Below, one piece after another: positions 1 to 7,468 of a stretch of 28,270 nt of DNA. The position numbers and the translations under genes are program-made. The stretch's first letter is position 1; every line of letters starts with the position of its first letter. The DNA lies in contig DASUFH010000059.1 of assembly GCA_036274645.1 (NCBI GenBank), positions 1-28,270 of the forward strand, written 5' to 3'. This DNA comes from DASUFH01 sp036274645 (lineage in GTDB: Bacteria; Acidobacteriota; Terriglobia; 20CM-2-55-15). Below the pieces are notes generated by a model that was given only the letters and a program-made list of their open reading frames with translations, was not told the origin of the DNA and did no database searches.

Positions 1-803
1 GTGCGGAGAGCCAGGCTGAAGTCCACGACCGTTTCGTGTCCCTCTTCGACTGGGACTTCCCTGACGATTTCGTAGGGCTCTTCGTAGTCGTAACGTTGAA
101 GCTTCTCATTGTTGCCAACAAGCGCGACGCCTTCGTGCCACATCTTCAGACGGTAAGTTCCAACCGGCACATCGGAAATGGTGAATCCCCCGTTCGAATC
201 CGTAATCGCGGCATACGGATGATCGGAAACCAGAATGTTGGCGCTCATCCAGGGATGTCCGGCTTCGCAGGAAAGAAACACAATGCCCGGCTTGTCCAGC
301 GGACTGGGCAACGTCGAGCGCTGTCCCTTCACTGGCTGGGCGATATTGAAGAGGGTTGTCGGCCCGTTGACGCCGTTTGCCGTTCCGTGGACGTTGTGGA
401 GGATGGGATCGCTGTTGACCATTTCAACGGTCGAGCCTGTCCGGACAATCAGCGCATGCGGCTTGTACTGGCACTTCTCCTGATCGATCAGAACCGATGC
501 GGTGGACTTTGTCTTTGTCGGTGGAGTTCCGGCCGGAGCGCCATCCAGATAGACAAACGCGTCCTGGACGCCCGAATCCTTCCCCAGCGTCAGGCGCACT
601 GTGGGCACGCTTGCGCCACAGGTGTCCTGATCCTGTTTGGTTGGGAGACTGGCTATTACCGGCGCCGCTCCATCGAGCCGGACAACTCCACGAATGGTTC
701 CGGTCTTGATCTCCGATTTCGGGGGAGTGTTTTCGGGTTGGGTACAGGCAGCCGCCGCTACTAAAGCGGCGGCCAGGGCGAATACTGTTCTACTTCTTGT
801 CAT
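1..803 (-). CDS. Lipoprotein with cupredoxin-like and carboxypeptidase-regulatory-like domains (3' end outside window)
   Basis: The frame opens at ATG 803-801 and stays open to the left edge: 267 codons and no stop, so the C-terminus is missing. The start has a good Shine-Dalgarno (GAGGGT) just upstream. Residues 1-20 form a lipoprotein signal with a lipobox ending in Cys20 (Ala-Ala-Ala-Cys). Around residues 120-193 there is a cupredoxin-like pattern: His136 and His139 (HNVH), then Cys179, His183 and Met186 in SCEAGHPWM, which resembles a type-1 copper ligand set. Residues 195-225 (TDSNGGFTISDVPVGTYRLK) look like a carboxypeptidase-regulatory-like beta-sandwich. It lies 9 bases after a cytochrome c gene, so a periplasmic redox or copper role is likely. 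Copper binding is inferred, not shown. Confidence 0.8.
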   Translation of the reverse strand, partial: MTRSRTVFALAAALVAAAACTQPENTPPKSEIKTGTIRGVVRLDGAAPVIASLPTKQDQDTCGASVPTVRLTLGKDSGVQDAFVYLDGAPAGTPPTKTKSTASVLIDQEKCQYKPHALIVRTGSTVEMVNSDPILHNVHGTANGVNGPTTLFNIAQPVKGQRSTLPSPLDKPGIVFLSCEAGHPWMSANILVSDHPYAAITDSNGGFTISDVPVGTYRLKMWHEGVALVGNNEKLQRYDYEEPYEIVREVPVEEGHETVVDFSLALR

Positions 804-812
804 GACCCTCGT

Positions 813-1409
813 TTAGTGAGGAACCTTATCCGGAGGAATCGGATCGGGAATCGGGTTCTTGATGGGCGGGAGAGACTGAAGATACGCGAAGACCGCCTTC
901 AGATCTTCGTCCGTCATCCTGGCGTAGCCCTGCCACGGCATCGGGGGGAGAATGTCCCGGCCCGTTCCCTGGTGCTTGCCGGTCCGCAAGGCCTTGATGA
1001 ACATGTCTTCGGTCCAGCTGCCCAGGCCGGTCTCTTTATCCGGCGTCAGGTTCATGGCGAAGCTGACTCCCCAGGGACCAACCCACGCGGAAAAATTGTT
1101 GTTTACGACGACGCCCCATGCCTGAGGCCCAATGAGGTCCCTGGGAACTTTGGGCAGCTTATCGTCCGACGGCTGGCCCGACAGCACTCTGGTCTTGTCG
1201 ACCTCCGGTCCGATTTTCGGGCTGTGGCAATCGTTGCATCCAGCGACGGTCACGAGATATTCACCGCGTTGCGCCGGCGTCATGGTTGGGGCGGCGACCG
1301 TCTCTTCTTTGCCCTTTTCCTTTTCAGTCTCAGACGGCGTTGGCTGGCAGGCTGCAATCGATATGGCCAGCGCGGGCAGGCACAGCCCCAGTGTTCGCAT
1401 GAACCGCAT
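813..1409 (-). CDS. Lipoprotein mono-heme cytochrome c
   Basis: 198 residues from ATG 1409, chosen because AGGGAGAT sits six bases upstream and because this start gives a clean lipoprotein signal ending in Ser-Ile-Ala-Ala-Cys21. An upstream in-frame ATG at 1505 would bury the signal peptide. A charged, low-complexity Glu/Lys linker follows. The heme site is CNDCH (Cys58, Cys61, His62). The C-terminal part (PPMPWQGYARMTDEDL, then AVFAYLQSLPP) matches the end of class I cytochromes c, where a Met is the sixth heme ligand. The family transfers electrons at the membrane surface in the periplasm. It sits between a PCYCGC-type gene and a cupredoxin-like lipoprotein, which suggests one electron-transfer unit. 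The physiological partner cannot be read from the sequence. Confidence 0.9.
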   Translation of the reverse strand: MRFMRTLGLCLPALAISIAACQPTPSETEKEKGKEETVAAPTMTPAQRGEYLVTVAGCNDCHSPKIGPEVDKTRVLSGQPSDDKLPKVPRDLIGPQAWGVVVNNNFSAWVGPWGVSFAMNLTPDKETGLGSWTEDMFIKALRTGKHQGTGRDILPPMPWQGYARMTDEDLKAVFAYLQSLPPIKNPIPDPIPPDKVPH

Positions 1410-1496
1410 TAGGATCTCCCTGGAATTGTTTGGAGCGAGCGCTTTCGGCCATGCGCTCAGCAAAAAAGCGACAGTGATTATCCGCGCCATATCCTT

Positions 1497-1519
1497 CCCG
1501 GTCAAGCGCCTTGACCGGG
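1497..1519 (-). other. Intercistronic stem-loop
   Basis: Perfect 10-bp stem (arms CCCGGTCAAG and CTTGACCGGG) with a 3-base loop, between the stop of the PCYCGC-type gene (1530) and the cytochrome c start (1409). In the direction of transcription it is followed by AAGGATATGG rather than a T-run, so it is not a classical terminator. It could be an RNA stability or processing element, or a weak terminator that sets relative expression. Confidence 0.5.
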
Positions 1520-1529
1520 CGCCGAATCT

Positions 1530-1967
1530 CTAGGGAACCGGCCCGAAACGCGCGCGGACGGCCTGAATGATTTGTTCGATGGACAGGCCCTTGCTGTGCA
1601 TTTCCTTTGCGGTAAGGGCGATCTCCTGGCACTCGTCGCAGGCATCGCCGTGATTGTCGGCAAAACAATACAGGTTGTTCTGATGTCCCAGGCCGAAGCA
1701 ACCGCAGAAGCAGGGCAGGCGTTGAAGGATTTCAGGGATTTCTTTGGCTACCTGATAGGCCGCGCGGGCTTTCCCGGCGAAGAGGTCCGGAGAGAGCGTC
1801 GCCACCAGAGCGGGCGCCGCCGCCGGCGCCGGACTGGACGTGGGGCGCTCGCTCAGATGAAGGGATATCCAGATGAATCCCGCCATCAGGAAAAACGCGC
1901 CGATCACCAGCAGGGTACCGCTGCGAGCCGATCTTGCGCCGGGTTTCGTTTCAGTCTTCGATTTCAT
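1530..1967 (-). CDS. Membrane-anchored PCYCGC-type cysteine-rich protein
   Basis: 145 residues. The N-terminus is basic and followed by one hydrophobic helix (about residues 18-37), so the rest is probably outside the cytoplasmic membrane. A Pro/Ala linker (residues 42-55) leads to the core motif PCFCGC (Cys86, Cys88, Cys90), followed by Cys101 and the pair DACDEC (Cys110, Cys113), with His95 and His106 nearby. This is the arrangement of the PCYCGC-motif family, whose members are secreted or lipid-anchored and presumed to bind metal. The C-terminus (SIEQIIQAVRARFG) is helical. The start overlaps the end of the upstream gene by 17 bases, so the two are probably translationally coupled. The neighbouring cytochrome c and cupredoxin-like gene suggest metal or redox work. 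The exact function is unknown. Confidence 0.8.
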   Translation of the reverse strand: MKSKTETKPGARSARSGTLLVIGAFFLMAGFIWISLHLSERPTSSPAPAAAPALVATLSPDLFAGKARAAYQVAKEIPEILQRLPCFCGCFGLGHQNNLYCFADNHGDACDECQEIALTAKEMHSKGLSIEQIIQAVRARFGPVP

Positions 1968-2484
1968 GCTTTCTCCCTGCCAGGGACCCGATCACGGTCT
2001 TCAGGACGAAGAACACCTCGCCCCTCTCGTCATCTTCCAGATGACCGTCCTCCAGCGGTTCGTTGAGTTCGGAAATTACGTATTCGACCAGGTGGGGCTC
2101 GTCTTCACGCGGGACCGCGCCGGGGACCCCCGCGCCGGATTCCGATGCGGCGTGAATCTGTTCGACCCAGCGCTCGCATTCGCGGCACGAAGCGTCAATC
2201 GCGTCTTCACTCACAGGGTTGGAGGCCGGAAAACCGTCGATATTGGCGGCCTTGAACACCATGAAGCTCAGAAACAGCGAGAATTCCCGAACTTTCGGTC
2301 TGCTCGAACTGGTGGCTTCGACCACAAAGTCGCATATGGCCGGCTGTTCCTGAAAGAAACGCTCGAACTCGGTCATCATGCGCTCGTCCGTGAAGTCGCT
2401 GACTTCCGCGCAAGCCTGTTCCACTGAAGCGCTGGACACCATGCGCTTCATTCTGTCACAAGGCGGTTTCAGGCGTCCAACCAA
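1951..2484 (-). CDS. Conserved-looking hypothetical protein with a CxxC pair
   Basis: Up to 177 residues from TTG 2484, which has AAGG five bases upstream. ATG 2451 (residue 12) and ATG 2442 (residue 15) are alternative starts without a good Shine-Dalgarno. I do not recognise the family. The protein is soluble and acidic. It has a hydrophobic helical patch around residues 68-80 (FSLFLSFMVFKAA), a CRECERW motif (Cys100, Cys103) that could bind metal, and a strongly acidic C-terminal third ending in FFVLKTVIGSLAGRKHEIED. No signal peptide is visible. Its stop lies inside the start of the PCYCGC-type gene (overlap 17 bases), making it the first gene of the redox group. Typical codon use and the overlap argue that it is real. 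Confidence 0.65.
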   Translation of the reverse strand: MVGRLKPPCDRMKRMVSSASVEQACAEVSDFTDERMMTEFERFFQEQPAICDFVVEATSSSRPKVREFSLFLSFMVFKAANIDGFPASNPVSEDAIDASCRECERWVEQIHAASESGAGVPGAVPREDEPHLVEYVISELNEPLEDGHLEDDERGEVFFVLKTVIGSLAGRKHEIED

Positions 2485-2531
2485 AGCGCCTTCGTGAAGC
2501 GCTTGAGAGATCTCTTTTTCAGGAAACTGCG

Positions 2532-2960
2532 CTACCCGCCGATTCCGTCCGCCGCAATGTAACTGCCCAGCGAGTCGAGCTCCACGGTCAGGTCTTCAAT
2601 CTTCTCTTCGAGCAGACTCCTCATGGAAACGATCTCCCGAACGTGTCCCCGGTAGTCCACGATCGGCAGATGGCGGATGTGCGCATGCAACATCAATTGG
2701 AGCGCATCGTCGGTGGAAGTCTGGGACGAGATCGTCACGACCGGAGACGTCATCACTTCGTCCACCTGGGTCTGGGCCGGGTCGCGTCCTTCCAGAACGA
2801 CGCGAAGCATGACATCGCGCTCGCTGAAGATCCCTTCCACTAAATTATCGTCGTCAACAACCACGACACTGCCGACCTTGGCGCCGGCCATCGCGTGAAT
2901 GGCGTCGAGGACCGTGGCGTAACGGCTGACGGTAACGATGGATCTGCTTTGAATGGCCAT
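2532..2960 (-). CDS. Tandem CBS-domain protein
   Basis: 142 residues from ATG 2960, chosen because AAAGGA lies eight bases upstream; an earlier in-frame ATG (2969) lies inside that ribosome site. It holds two CBS domains. CBS1 is about residues 7-58, with VLDAIHAM, VGSVVVVDDD and the domain-ending FSERDVMLRV. CBS2 is about residues 66-120, with MTSPVVTISS, DALQLMLHAHIRHLPIVD and the end at SMRSLLEEK. The tail (DLTVELDSLGSYIA) is helical. Stand-alone CBS pairs bind adenine nucleotides and act as energy or redox sensors for partner proteins in the cytoplasm. The partner is not evident. It is separated from the acyl-CoA operon upstream by 164 bases, where I see no convincing terminator or promoter. 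Confidence 0.9.
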   Translation of the reverse strand: MAIQSRSIVTVSRYATVLDAIHAMAGAKVGSVVVVDDDNLVEGIFSERDVMLRVVLEGRDPAQTQVDEVMTSPVVTISSQTSTDDALQLMLHAHIRHLPIVDYRGHVREIVSMRSLLEEKIEDLTVELDSLGSYIAADGIGG

Positions 2961-3124
2961 GGGCTTCATCCTTTCAGAAAACAAAAGAACCAAGTCAGTC
3001 CAAACGAGAAGGTGCTGGACAACGACGAAACTGCGGTCGCGTGCGCGAACGCCGGTGTTGTGCTCTACAGGCTACGCTGCTTGTGGCAGGACCAGTTTAG
3101 CGGAAAACTTCAGAAGCGCAACTG

Positions 3125-4699
3125 TTACATGCGGAAGACGCCGAATCGCGAGTCGCCGTCGGCGGATTCGGCCGCTGCCGCCAGGCCCAGGGCGAGCGTG
3201 GGGCGCGTTTCGACGGGATCGATCACTCCGTCATCCCAGATCCGCGCGGAGCTGTAATAGGCGCTGGCTTCTCGCGCGTACTGATCGAGGATCGGCCGGG
3301 TGAAGGTCTCCCGTTCGGCCGTGTCCAGGGTTTCACCCCGCGCCTGCAACTGGTCCAGCTTGACCTGGAGCAGCACGCCGGCCGCCTGCTCGCCGCCCAT
3401 GACGGAGATGCGCGCGTTGGGCCACATCCACAGTTGGCGGGGGCCGAAAGCCCGGCCGCACATCCCGTAATTTCCGGCGCCGTAGGAGCCGCCGATGATG
3501 ACCGTGAACTTGGGCACCGCCGCGTTCGCCACGGCGTTAACCATCTTGGCGCCGTCTTTGGCGATGCCGCCGTGCTCCGCCTTCTTTCCCACCATGAAAC
3601 CCGTGATGTTCTGCAGGAATACGAGAGGAATCCGGCGCTGGCAGCAGAGTTCGATGAAGTGCGTGGCCTTGAGGGCGCTTTCGGAAAACAGGACGCCGTT
3701 ATTGGCGATGATGCCGACGGGATAGCCCCAGATCCGGGCGAAGCCGCAAATCACGGTTGGCGCATAAAGCGCCTTGAATTCGTGAAACCAGCTCGCGTCC
3801 ACGATCCGGTAGATGATTTCGCGGGCGTCATATCCCCTTCGCGGGTCGCGGGGAACGATGCCGTAGATCTCGGCCGGATCGCTCTGTGGATCTTCCGGCT
3901 CCACGGGAGGGCTCGGCGCCGCGGCGCGCGGCATGGCGCGAAAGACATTGCGGATGATGCGCAGCGCATCGGCGTCGTCCTCGGCGAGATGATCGGCAAC
4001 GCCCGAAATGCGGGTGTGAACATCCCCGCCTCCCAGTTCCTCGGCCGTGACTTCCTCTCCGGTCGCGGCCTTTACCAGGGGAGGCCCGCCGAGGAAAATC
4101 GTGCCCTGATTGCGTACGATGATTGCTTCGTCGCTCATTGCCGGCACATAGGCGCCCCCGGCCGTGCATGATCCCAACACCGCCGCGACCTGATAGATGC
4201 CGCGGGAGGACATCACCGCCTGGTTGTAGAAGATGCGTCCGAAATGATCGCGATCGGGAAAGACCTCGGCCTGCAGCGGAAGAAACGCTCCTCCCGAATC
4301 GACCAGGTAAACACAGGGCAGACGGTTTTCCAGGGCGATTTCCTGGGCTCGGAGATGCTTCTTGACGGTAATCGGGAAGTAGGTTCCGCCCTTCACCGTG
4401 GCGTCGTTGGCCACGATCACGGCGGGACGGTTTTCGATCATGCCGATCCCCGTGACGATCCCGGCCGACGGCGCTTCGTCGTCATACATGCCGTTGGCGG
4501 CCAGGGCGCTGAATTCCAGAAAGGGCGTCTCCGGATCGACGAGGGCGTGGATGCGGTCCCGTACGAACATCTTGCCCCGCCGGCGATGCCGTTCGAGCGC
4601 CGCCTGGCCACCGCCCATGCGGACCCGGGCCAGCCGTTCCCGCAGGTCCGCAACCTGCGCCGCCATGGCTTCGTGATTGGCCTGTGTGTCGTTCTTCAT
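3125..4699 (-). CDS. Acyl-CoA carboxylase carboxyltransferase (beta) subunit, methylcrotonyl-CoA type
   Basis: 524 residues, typical for the family. It carries out the second half-reaction of a biotin-dependent acyl-CoA carboxylase, moving carboxyl from biotin to the acyl-CoA alpha or gamma carbon. The N-terminal carboxyltransferase half includes GGTYFPITVKKHLRAQEIA (about 104-122), VDSGGAFLPLQ (133-143) and GSCTAGGAYVPAMSDE (176-191), where the Gly-Gly pair forms an oxyanion hole. The C-terminal half has GGSYGAGNYGMCGRAF and ISVMGGEQAA. These segments match methylcrotonyl-CoA carboxylase beta (leucine breakdown) better than propionyl-CoA carboxylase beta; geranyl-CoA carboxylase is the other option. 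No biotin-carboxylase/carrier subunit lies in the window, so the alpha partner must be encoded elsewhere. It starts 2 bases after the B12-binding gene stops: one operon. Confidence 0.9.
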   Translation of the reverse strand: MKNDTQANHEAMAAQVADLRERLARVRMGGGQAALERHRRRGKMFVRDRIHALVDPETPFLEFSALAANGMYDDEAPSAGIVTGIGMIENRPAVIVANDATVKGGTYFPITVKKHLRAQEIALENRLPCVYLVDSGGAFLPLQAEVFPDRDHFGRIFYNQAVMSSRGIYQVAAVLGSCTAGGAYVPAMSDEAIIVRNQGTIFLGGPPLVKAATGEEVTAEELGGGDVHTRISGVADHLAEDDADALRIIRNVFRAMPRAAAPSPPVEPEDPQSDPAEIYGIVPRDPRRGYDAREIIYRIVDASWFHEFKALYAPTVICGFARIWGYPVGIIANNGVLFSESALKATHFIELCCQRRIPLVFLQNITGFMVGKKAEHGGIAKDGAKMVNAVANAAVPKFTVIIGGSYGAGNYGMCGRAFGPRQLWMWPNARISVMGGEQAAGVLLQVKLDQLQARGETLDTAERETFTRPILDQYAREASAYYSSARIWDDGVIDPVETRPTLALGLAAAAESADGDSRFGVFRM

Positions 4700-4701
4700 G
4701 T

Positions 4702-5100
4702 TCAGGCGCGGCGGGCGTTCGCACGCACAAATTGCACGATGTCTTCGGTGGACGCCCCAGGTTGAAAGATCTCGCGAATGCCGAGCGCTTTCAGCGCGGC
4801 GGCGTCCGCTTCTGGAATGATGCCGCCCACAATGACGGGCACGTCATCGAGCCCTTCCTTTTTCATGAGTTCGACGATACGCGGACACAACGTCATGTGC
4901 GCTCCGGAAAGGACCGAGAGACCAACGACGTCCACATCCTCCTGCAGGGCCGCGTTGACGACCTGCTCCGCGGTCTGGCGGAGGCCGGTGTAGATGACTT
5001 CGAAGCCGGCGTCGCGGAATGCGCGAGCGATGATTTTGGCGCCTCGATCATGTCCGTCAAGGCCTGGTTTGGCGACCAGCACGCGAATAGGACGTTCCAT
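4702..5100 (-). CDS. Cobalamin-binding subunit of an acyl-CoA mutase
   Basis: 132 residues, a complete stand-alone B12-binding domain. The base-off/His-on motif is present: Asp15-x-His17-x-x-Gly20 in GLDGHDRGAKI, where His17 replaces dimethylbenzimidazole as lower cobalt ligand. The other two family signatures follow: the Ser-x-Leu motif in VVGLSVLSGAHM and the Gly-Gly motif in VIVGGIIPEAD. The C-terminus (IREIFQPGASTEDIVQFV) is the usual last helix region. Its ATG overlaps the TGA of the large subunit by one base (TGATG), so the pair is coupled and should form a two-subunit mutase, as in archaeal methylmalonyl-CoA mutases and isobutyryl-CoA mutase. It contributes the cofactor only; substrate choice lies in the large subunit. 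Confidence 0.93.
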   Translation of the reverse strand: MERPIRVLVAKPGLDGHDRGAKIIARAFRDAGFEVIYTGLRQTAEQVVNAALQEDVDVVGLSVLSGAHMTLCPRIVELMKKEGLDDVPVIVGGIIPEADAAALKALGIREIFQPGASTEDIVQFVRANARRA

Positions 5101-6728
5101 CAGAATGCAGGCTCCCGGTAAACGCCGTAGACCGCGCGGAGTTCATCGCAGATCTCGCCCAGCGTGGAGTACGCGCGCACGCAGTCCAGAATGACCGGCA
5201 TCAGGTTATCCGTGTTGCGGGCGGCGGCTGTGCGGAGCGTATCCAGCGTGGACCGGACGCGCGCGTTGTCCCGCCGGGCGCGAAGGGCCGCCAGCCTGGC
5301 CGTCTGGCGTTCCGCCACCGCTTCGTCGATGCGCAGGATTTCGATTGGAGGGTCGTCCTCACTGACAAACGCGTTTACGCCGACGATGATCTTTTCTTTC
5401 CGCTCCACGGCCTTCTGATACGTGTACGCCGCTTCCTGAATCTCGCGCTGCGGAAATCCCTGTTCGATCGCGGCGACCATCCCGCCCATTGCGTCGAGCC
5501 GGCTGAAATACTCCCAGCAGCCCTTCTCCATGTCTGCGGTCAGGCGTTCGAGAAAATAGGAGCCGCCCAGCGGATCGACCGTGTTGGGGACGCCGCTTTC
5601 ATGCGCAATGATCTGCTGGGTCCGGAGGGCAATGCGCGCCGCGTGTTCCGTGGGCAGCGCGAGCGTTTCATCCAGGGAGTTCGTGTGCAACGACTGGGTT
5701 CCGCCGAGAACGGCGGCCAGCCCCTGAATCGTCGTTCGCACGACATTGTTATAAGGCTGCTGCGCGGTCAGCGAACATCCGGCCGTCTGGGTATGAAAGC
5801 GCAGCGTTGCGGAACGCGGGCTCTTCGCTCCGAAACGTTCGGTCATGACGCGATACCAGATTTTGCGCGCCGCGCGGTACTTGGCGATTTCCTCGAACAG
5901 GTCATTGTGGGCGTTGAAGAAAAACGACAGCCGAGGCGCAAAATCATCGACCGCGAGCCCCGCCCGCGTCGCCCAGGTGACGTACTCGATGCCGTCGTAA
6001 AGCGTGAAGGCGAGTTCCTGCAGGGCGGTCGATCCCGCTTCCCGAATGTGATATCCGCTGATCGAAATCGTGTTCCACTGCGGTACGTGCCGGGTCCCGA
6101 ACTCGAACGTGTCGACGATGAGCTTCATCGACGGGCGAGGCGGAAAGATGTAGGTGTTTTCCGCCATGTATTCCTTGAGGATGTCGTTCTGAATCGTCCC
6201 CCGGAGTTTCGTCCACGGCACGCCCTGCTTTTCCGCCACCGCCAGATACATCGACCAGAGGATTGCCGCCGGCGCGTTGGTCGTCATGGACACGCTGATG
6301 TCGCCCAGAGGGATGCGGTCAAAGAGCGTCTCCATATCCTCGAGCGAATCGATCGCAACGCCGCACTTGCCCACCTCACCGGCAGACATGGCGTGATCCG
6401 AGTCATAACCCATCAGCGTGGGGAGATGAAACGCGACCGAGAGTCCCGTCTGTCCATGTTCGAGCAGGTAGTGATAGCGACGGTTCGTGTCTTCGGCGGT
6501 CCCGAATCCGCTGAACTGCCGCATGGTCCAGAGCCGTCCCCGATACATGTCCGGATAGATACCCCGGGTGTAGGGCGGCTTTCCGGCTTCGCCGATGTCG
6601 CGCGCGGGATCAATGTCGTTGAGGTCGTCTTCGGCATACACACGCCGGACCGGGACGCCCGAAACAGTCGTAAACGGTCCTCGCGGCGCCGAAGCCTTTT
6701 CATTGCTATGTATGACGTCCTTCGGCAT
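5100..6728 (-). CDS. Acyl-CoA mutase large (substrate-binding) subunit, atypical specificity residues
   Basis: 542 residues, the TIM-barrel subunit of the methylmalonyl-CoA mutase family, acting with the cobalamin subunit next door. Clear landmarks are RGRLWTMRQFSGFGTAEDTN (63-82), GTIQNDILKEY (177-187), NTYIFPPRPSM (191-201) and SISGYHIREAG (222-232). Counting against Propionibacterium methylmalonyl-CoA mutase with a constant offset of 17 gives Gln180 = Gln197 and Tyr226-His227 = Tyr243-His244. The specificity positions differ: Phe72 stands for Tyr89 and Glu190 for Arg207. Isobutyryl-CoA mutase has Phe and Gln there. Automatic annotation would say methylmalonyl-CoA mutase; I would say acyl-CoA mutase of unproven substrate. 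ATG 6728 has only a weak ribosome site. First gene of a three-gene operon. Confidence 0.92.
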   Translation of the reverse strand: MPKDVIHSNEKASAPRGPFTTVSGVPVRRVYAEDDLNDIDPARDIGEAGKPPYTRGIYPDMYRGRLWTMRQFSGFGTAEDTNRRYHYLLEHGQTGLSVAFHLPTLMGYDSDHAMSAGEVGKCGVAIDSLEDMETLFDRIPLGDISVSMTTNAPAAILWSMYLAVAEKQGVPWTKLRGTIQNDILKEYMAENTYIFPPRPSMKLIVDTFEFGTRHVPQWNTISISGYHIREAGSTALQELAFTLYDGIEYVTWATRAGLAVDDFAPRLSFFFNAHNDLFEEIAKYRAARKIWYRVMTERFGAKSPRSATLRFHTQTAGCSLTAQQPYNNVVRTTIQGLAAVLGGTQSLHTNSLDETLALPTEHAARIALRTQQIIAHESGVPNTVDPLGGSYFLERLTADMEKGCWEYFSRLDAMGGMVAAIEQGFPQREIQEAAYTYQKAVERKEKIIVGVNAFVSEDDPPIEILRIDEAVAERQTARLAALRARRDNARVRSTLDTLRTAAARNTDNLMPVILDCVRAYSTLGEICDELRAVYGVYREPAF

Positions 6729-6736
6729 TTGTCTTC

Positions 6737-6742
6737 ATTATA
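6737..6742 (-). promoter_or_regulatory. Possible -10 box for the mutase operon
   Basis: Perfect TATAAT on the minus strand with 8 bases between it and the mutase ATG. No good -35 box lies 16-18 bases further upstream. If used, transcription would start within about 0-4 bases of the ATG, giving an almost leaderless message; this would fit the weak Shine-Dalgarno. It may be chance. Confidence 0.3.
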
Positions 6743-6878
6743 CGTGCCGGCCAAGTCCGGCGTCTCGGCGCGCGCGCTGGAACATTTTTCGCAGGACGGG
6801 GTCTAATGCACGGATTCCATCGTTTTCAAAAGCCGGCCATGGCCCGTCTGGGGCCTGGCCATTCACGAAGAGGCTCCT

Positions 6879-7448
6879 ATGAAGAAACGAATTCTGTTGG
6901 TGTTCAGCGTCTGCCTGGCGGTGTTCGCAGCGGCCGAAGCTGAAGACACGAAGAAAGAAGAGGGACTCGCGGGCAAGTGGATTACAGACGCCGTAAGCAC
7001 CGCCATCCCGGATGTGAAGAGCAAGAGCGTTCTTGGAAGGGTGCTGGATTCCGTTGGAGATGTCGCCACGCAGCAGGTGACGGCCCCCCGGGGGCCGGGT
7101 GGCCGCATCGGAGGCCGTGGTCCACAGGTCGACACGTCCCCCGCAACCGTCGTCGAAAAGGGCAACAGTCCGGATGGCGCGGCCCTGATTCTGGAACTCA
7201 AGCCGCAGAAGTCCCGGCTGACCGGAAAGGTGACCGAAGTGGTCAAGGGGGACTCGTTTGACATCGAGGAAGGGAAGGTGACGGGGGCCACCTTCGAGTT
7301 CGTCACTTATAAGAAGGTCCTTAATGCGAAAACGCCGACCACCTACAAGGGAGAACTCAGGGATGACGAAACGATCATCCTGACGCGATTGCTTCCGTCT
7401 GGAAAGGAGATCGATCCGGAGCCGCTCATCTTCAAGCGCGTAAAGTAG
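6879..7448 (+). CDS. Secreted hypothetical protein, beta-rich C-terminus
   Basis: 189 residues from ATG 6879, with GAGG six bases upstream. The N-terminus is a Sec signal peptide: basic MKKR, hydrophobic ILLVFSVCLAVFAA, and a probable cleavage near Ala-Glu-Ala/Glu-Asp at about residue 22. A low-complexity Gly/Arg/Pro segment (about 69-83) follows. The C-terminal half has alternating polar and hydrophobic strands (SRLTGKVTEV, GKVTGATFEFVTYKK, TTYKGELRDDETIILTR), a pattern common in small calycin-like or lipocalin-like periplasmic proteins where a compound is scored as binding or not. I cannot assign a function. It stands alone, transcribed convergently with the DUF1992 gene; their stop codons are separated by six bases. 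Confidence 0.75.
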   Translation: MKKRILLVFSVCLAVFAAAEAEDTKKEEGLAGKWITDAVSTAIPDVKSKSVLGRVLDSVGDVATQQVTAPRGPGGRIGGRGPQVDTSPATVVEKGNSPDGAALILELKPQKSRLTGKVTEVVKGDSFDIEEGKVTGATFEFVTYKKVLNAKTPTTYKGELRDDETIILTRLLPSGKEIDPEPLIFKRVK

Positions 7449-7468
7449 CGCCGCCTAAAAGCGGCGCT
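7447..7468. terminator. Hairpin spanning the ends of two convergent genes
   Basis: Perfect 8-bp inverted repeat (AGCGCCGC / GCGGCGCT) with the 6-base loop CTAAAA. It covers the stop codons of both the secreted hypothetical gene and the DUF1992 gene. The T-tracts are poor on both sides (on the minus strand only ACTTTAC follows), so it is a plausible but weak bidirectional terminator. Confidence 0.55.

Noticed and set aside
5601..6806. Open frame of about 400 codons on the plus strand
   Set aside because: It is the antisense shadow of the acyl-CoA mutase large subunit; Arg-rich, no recognisable domain.
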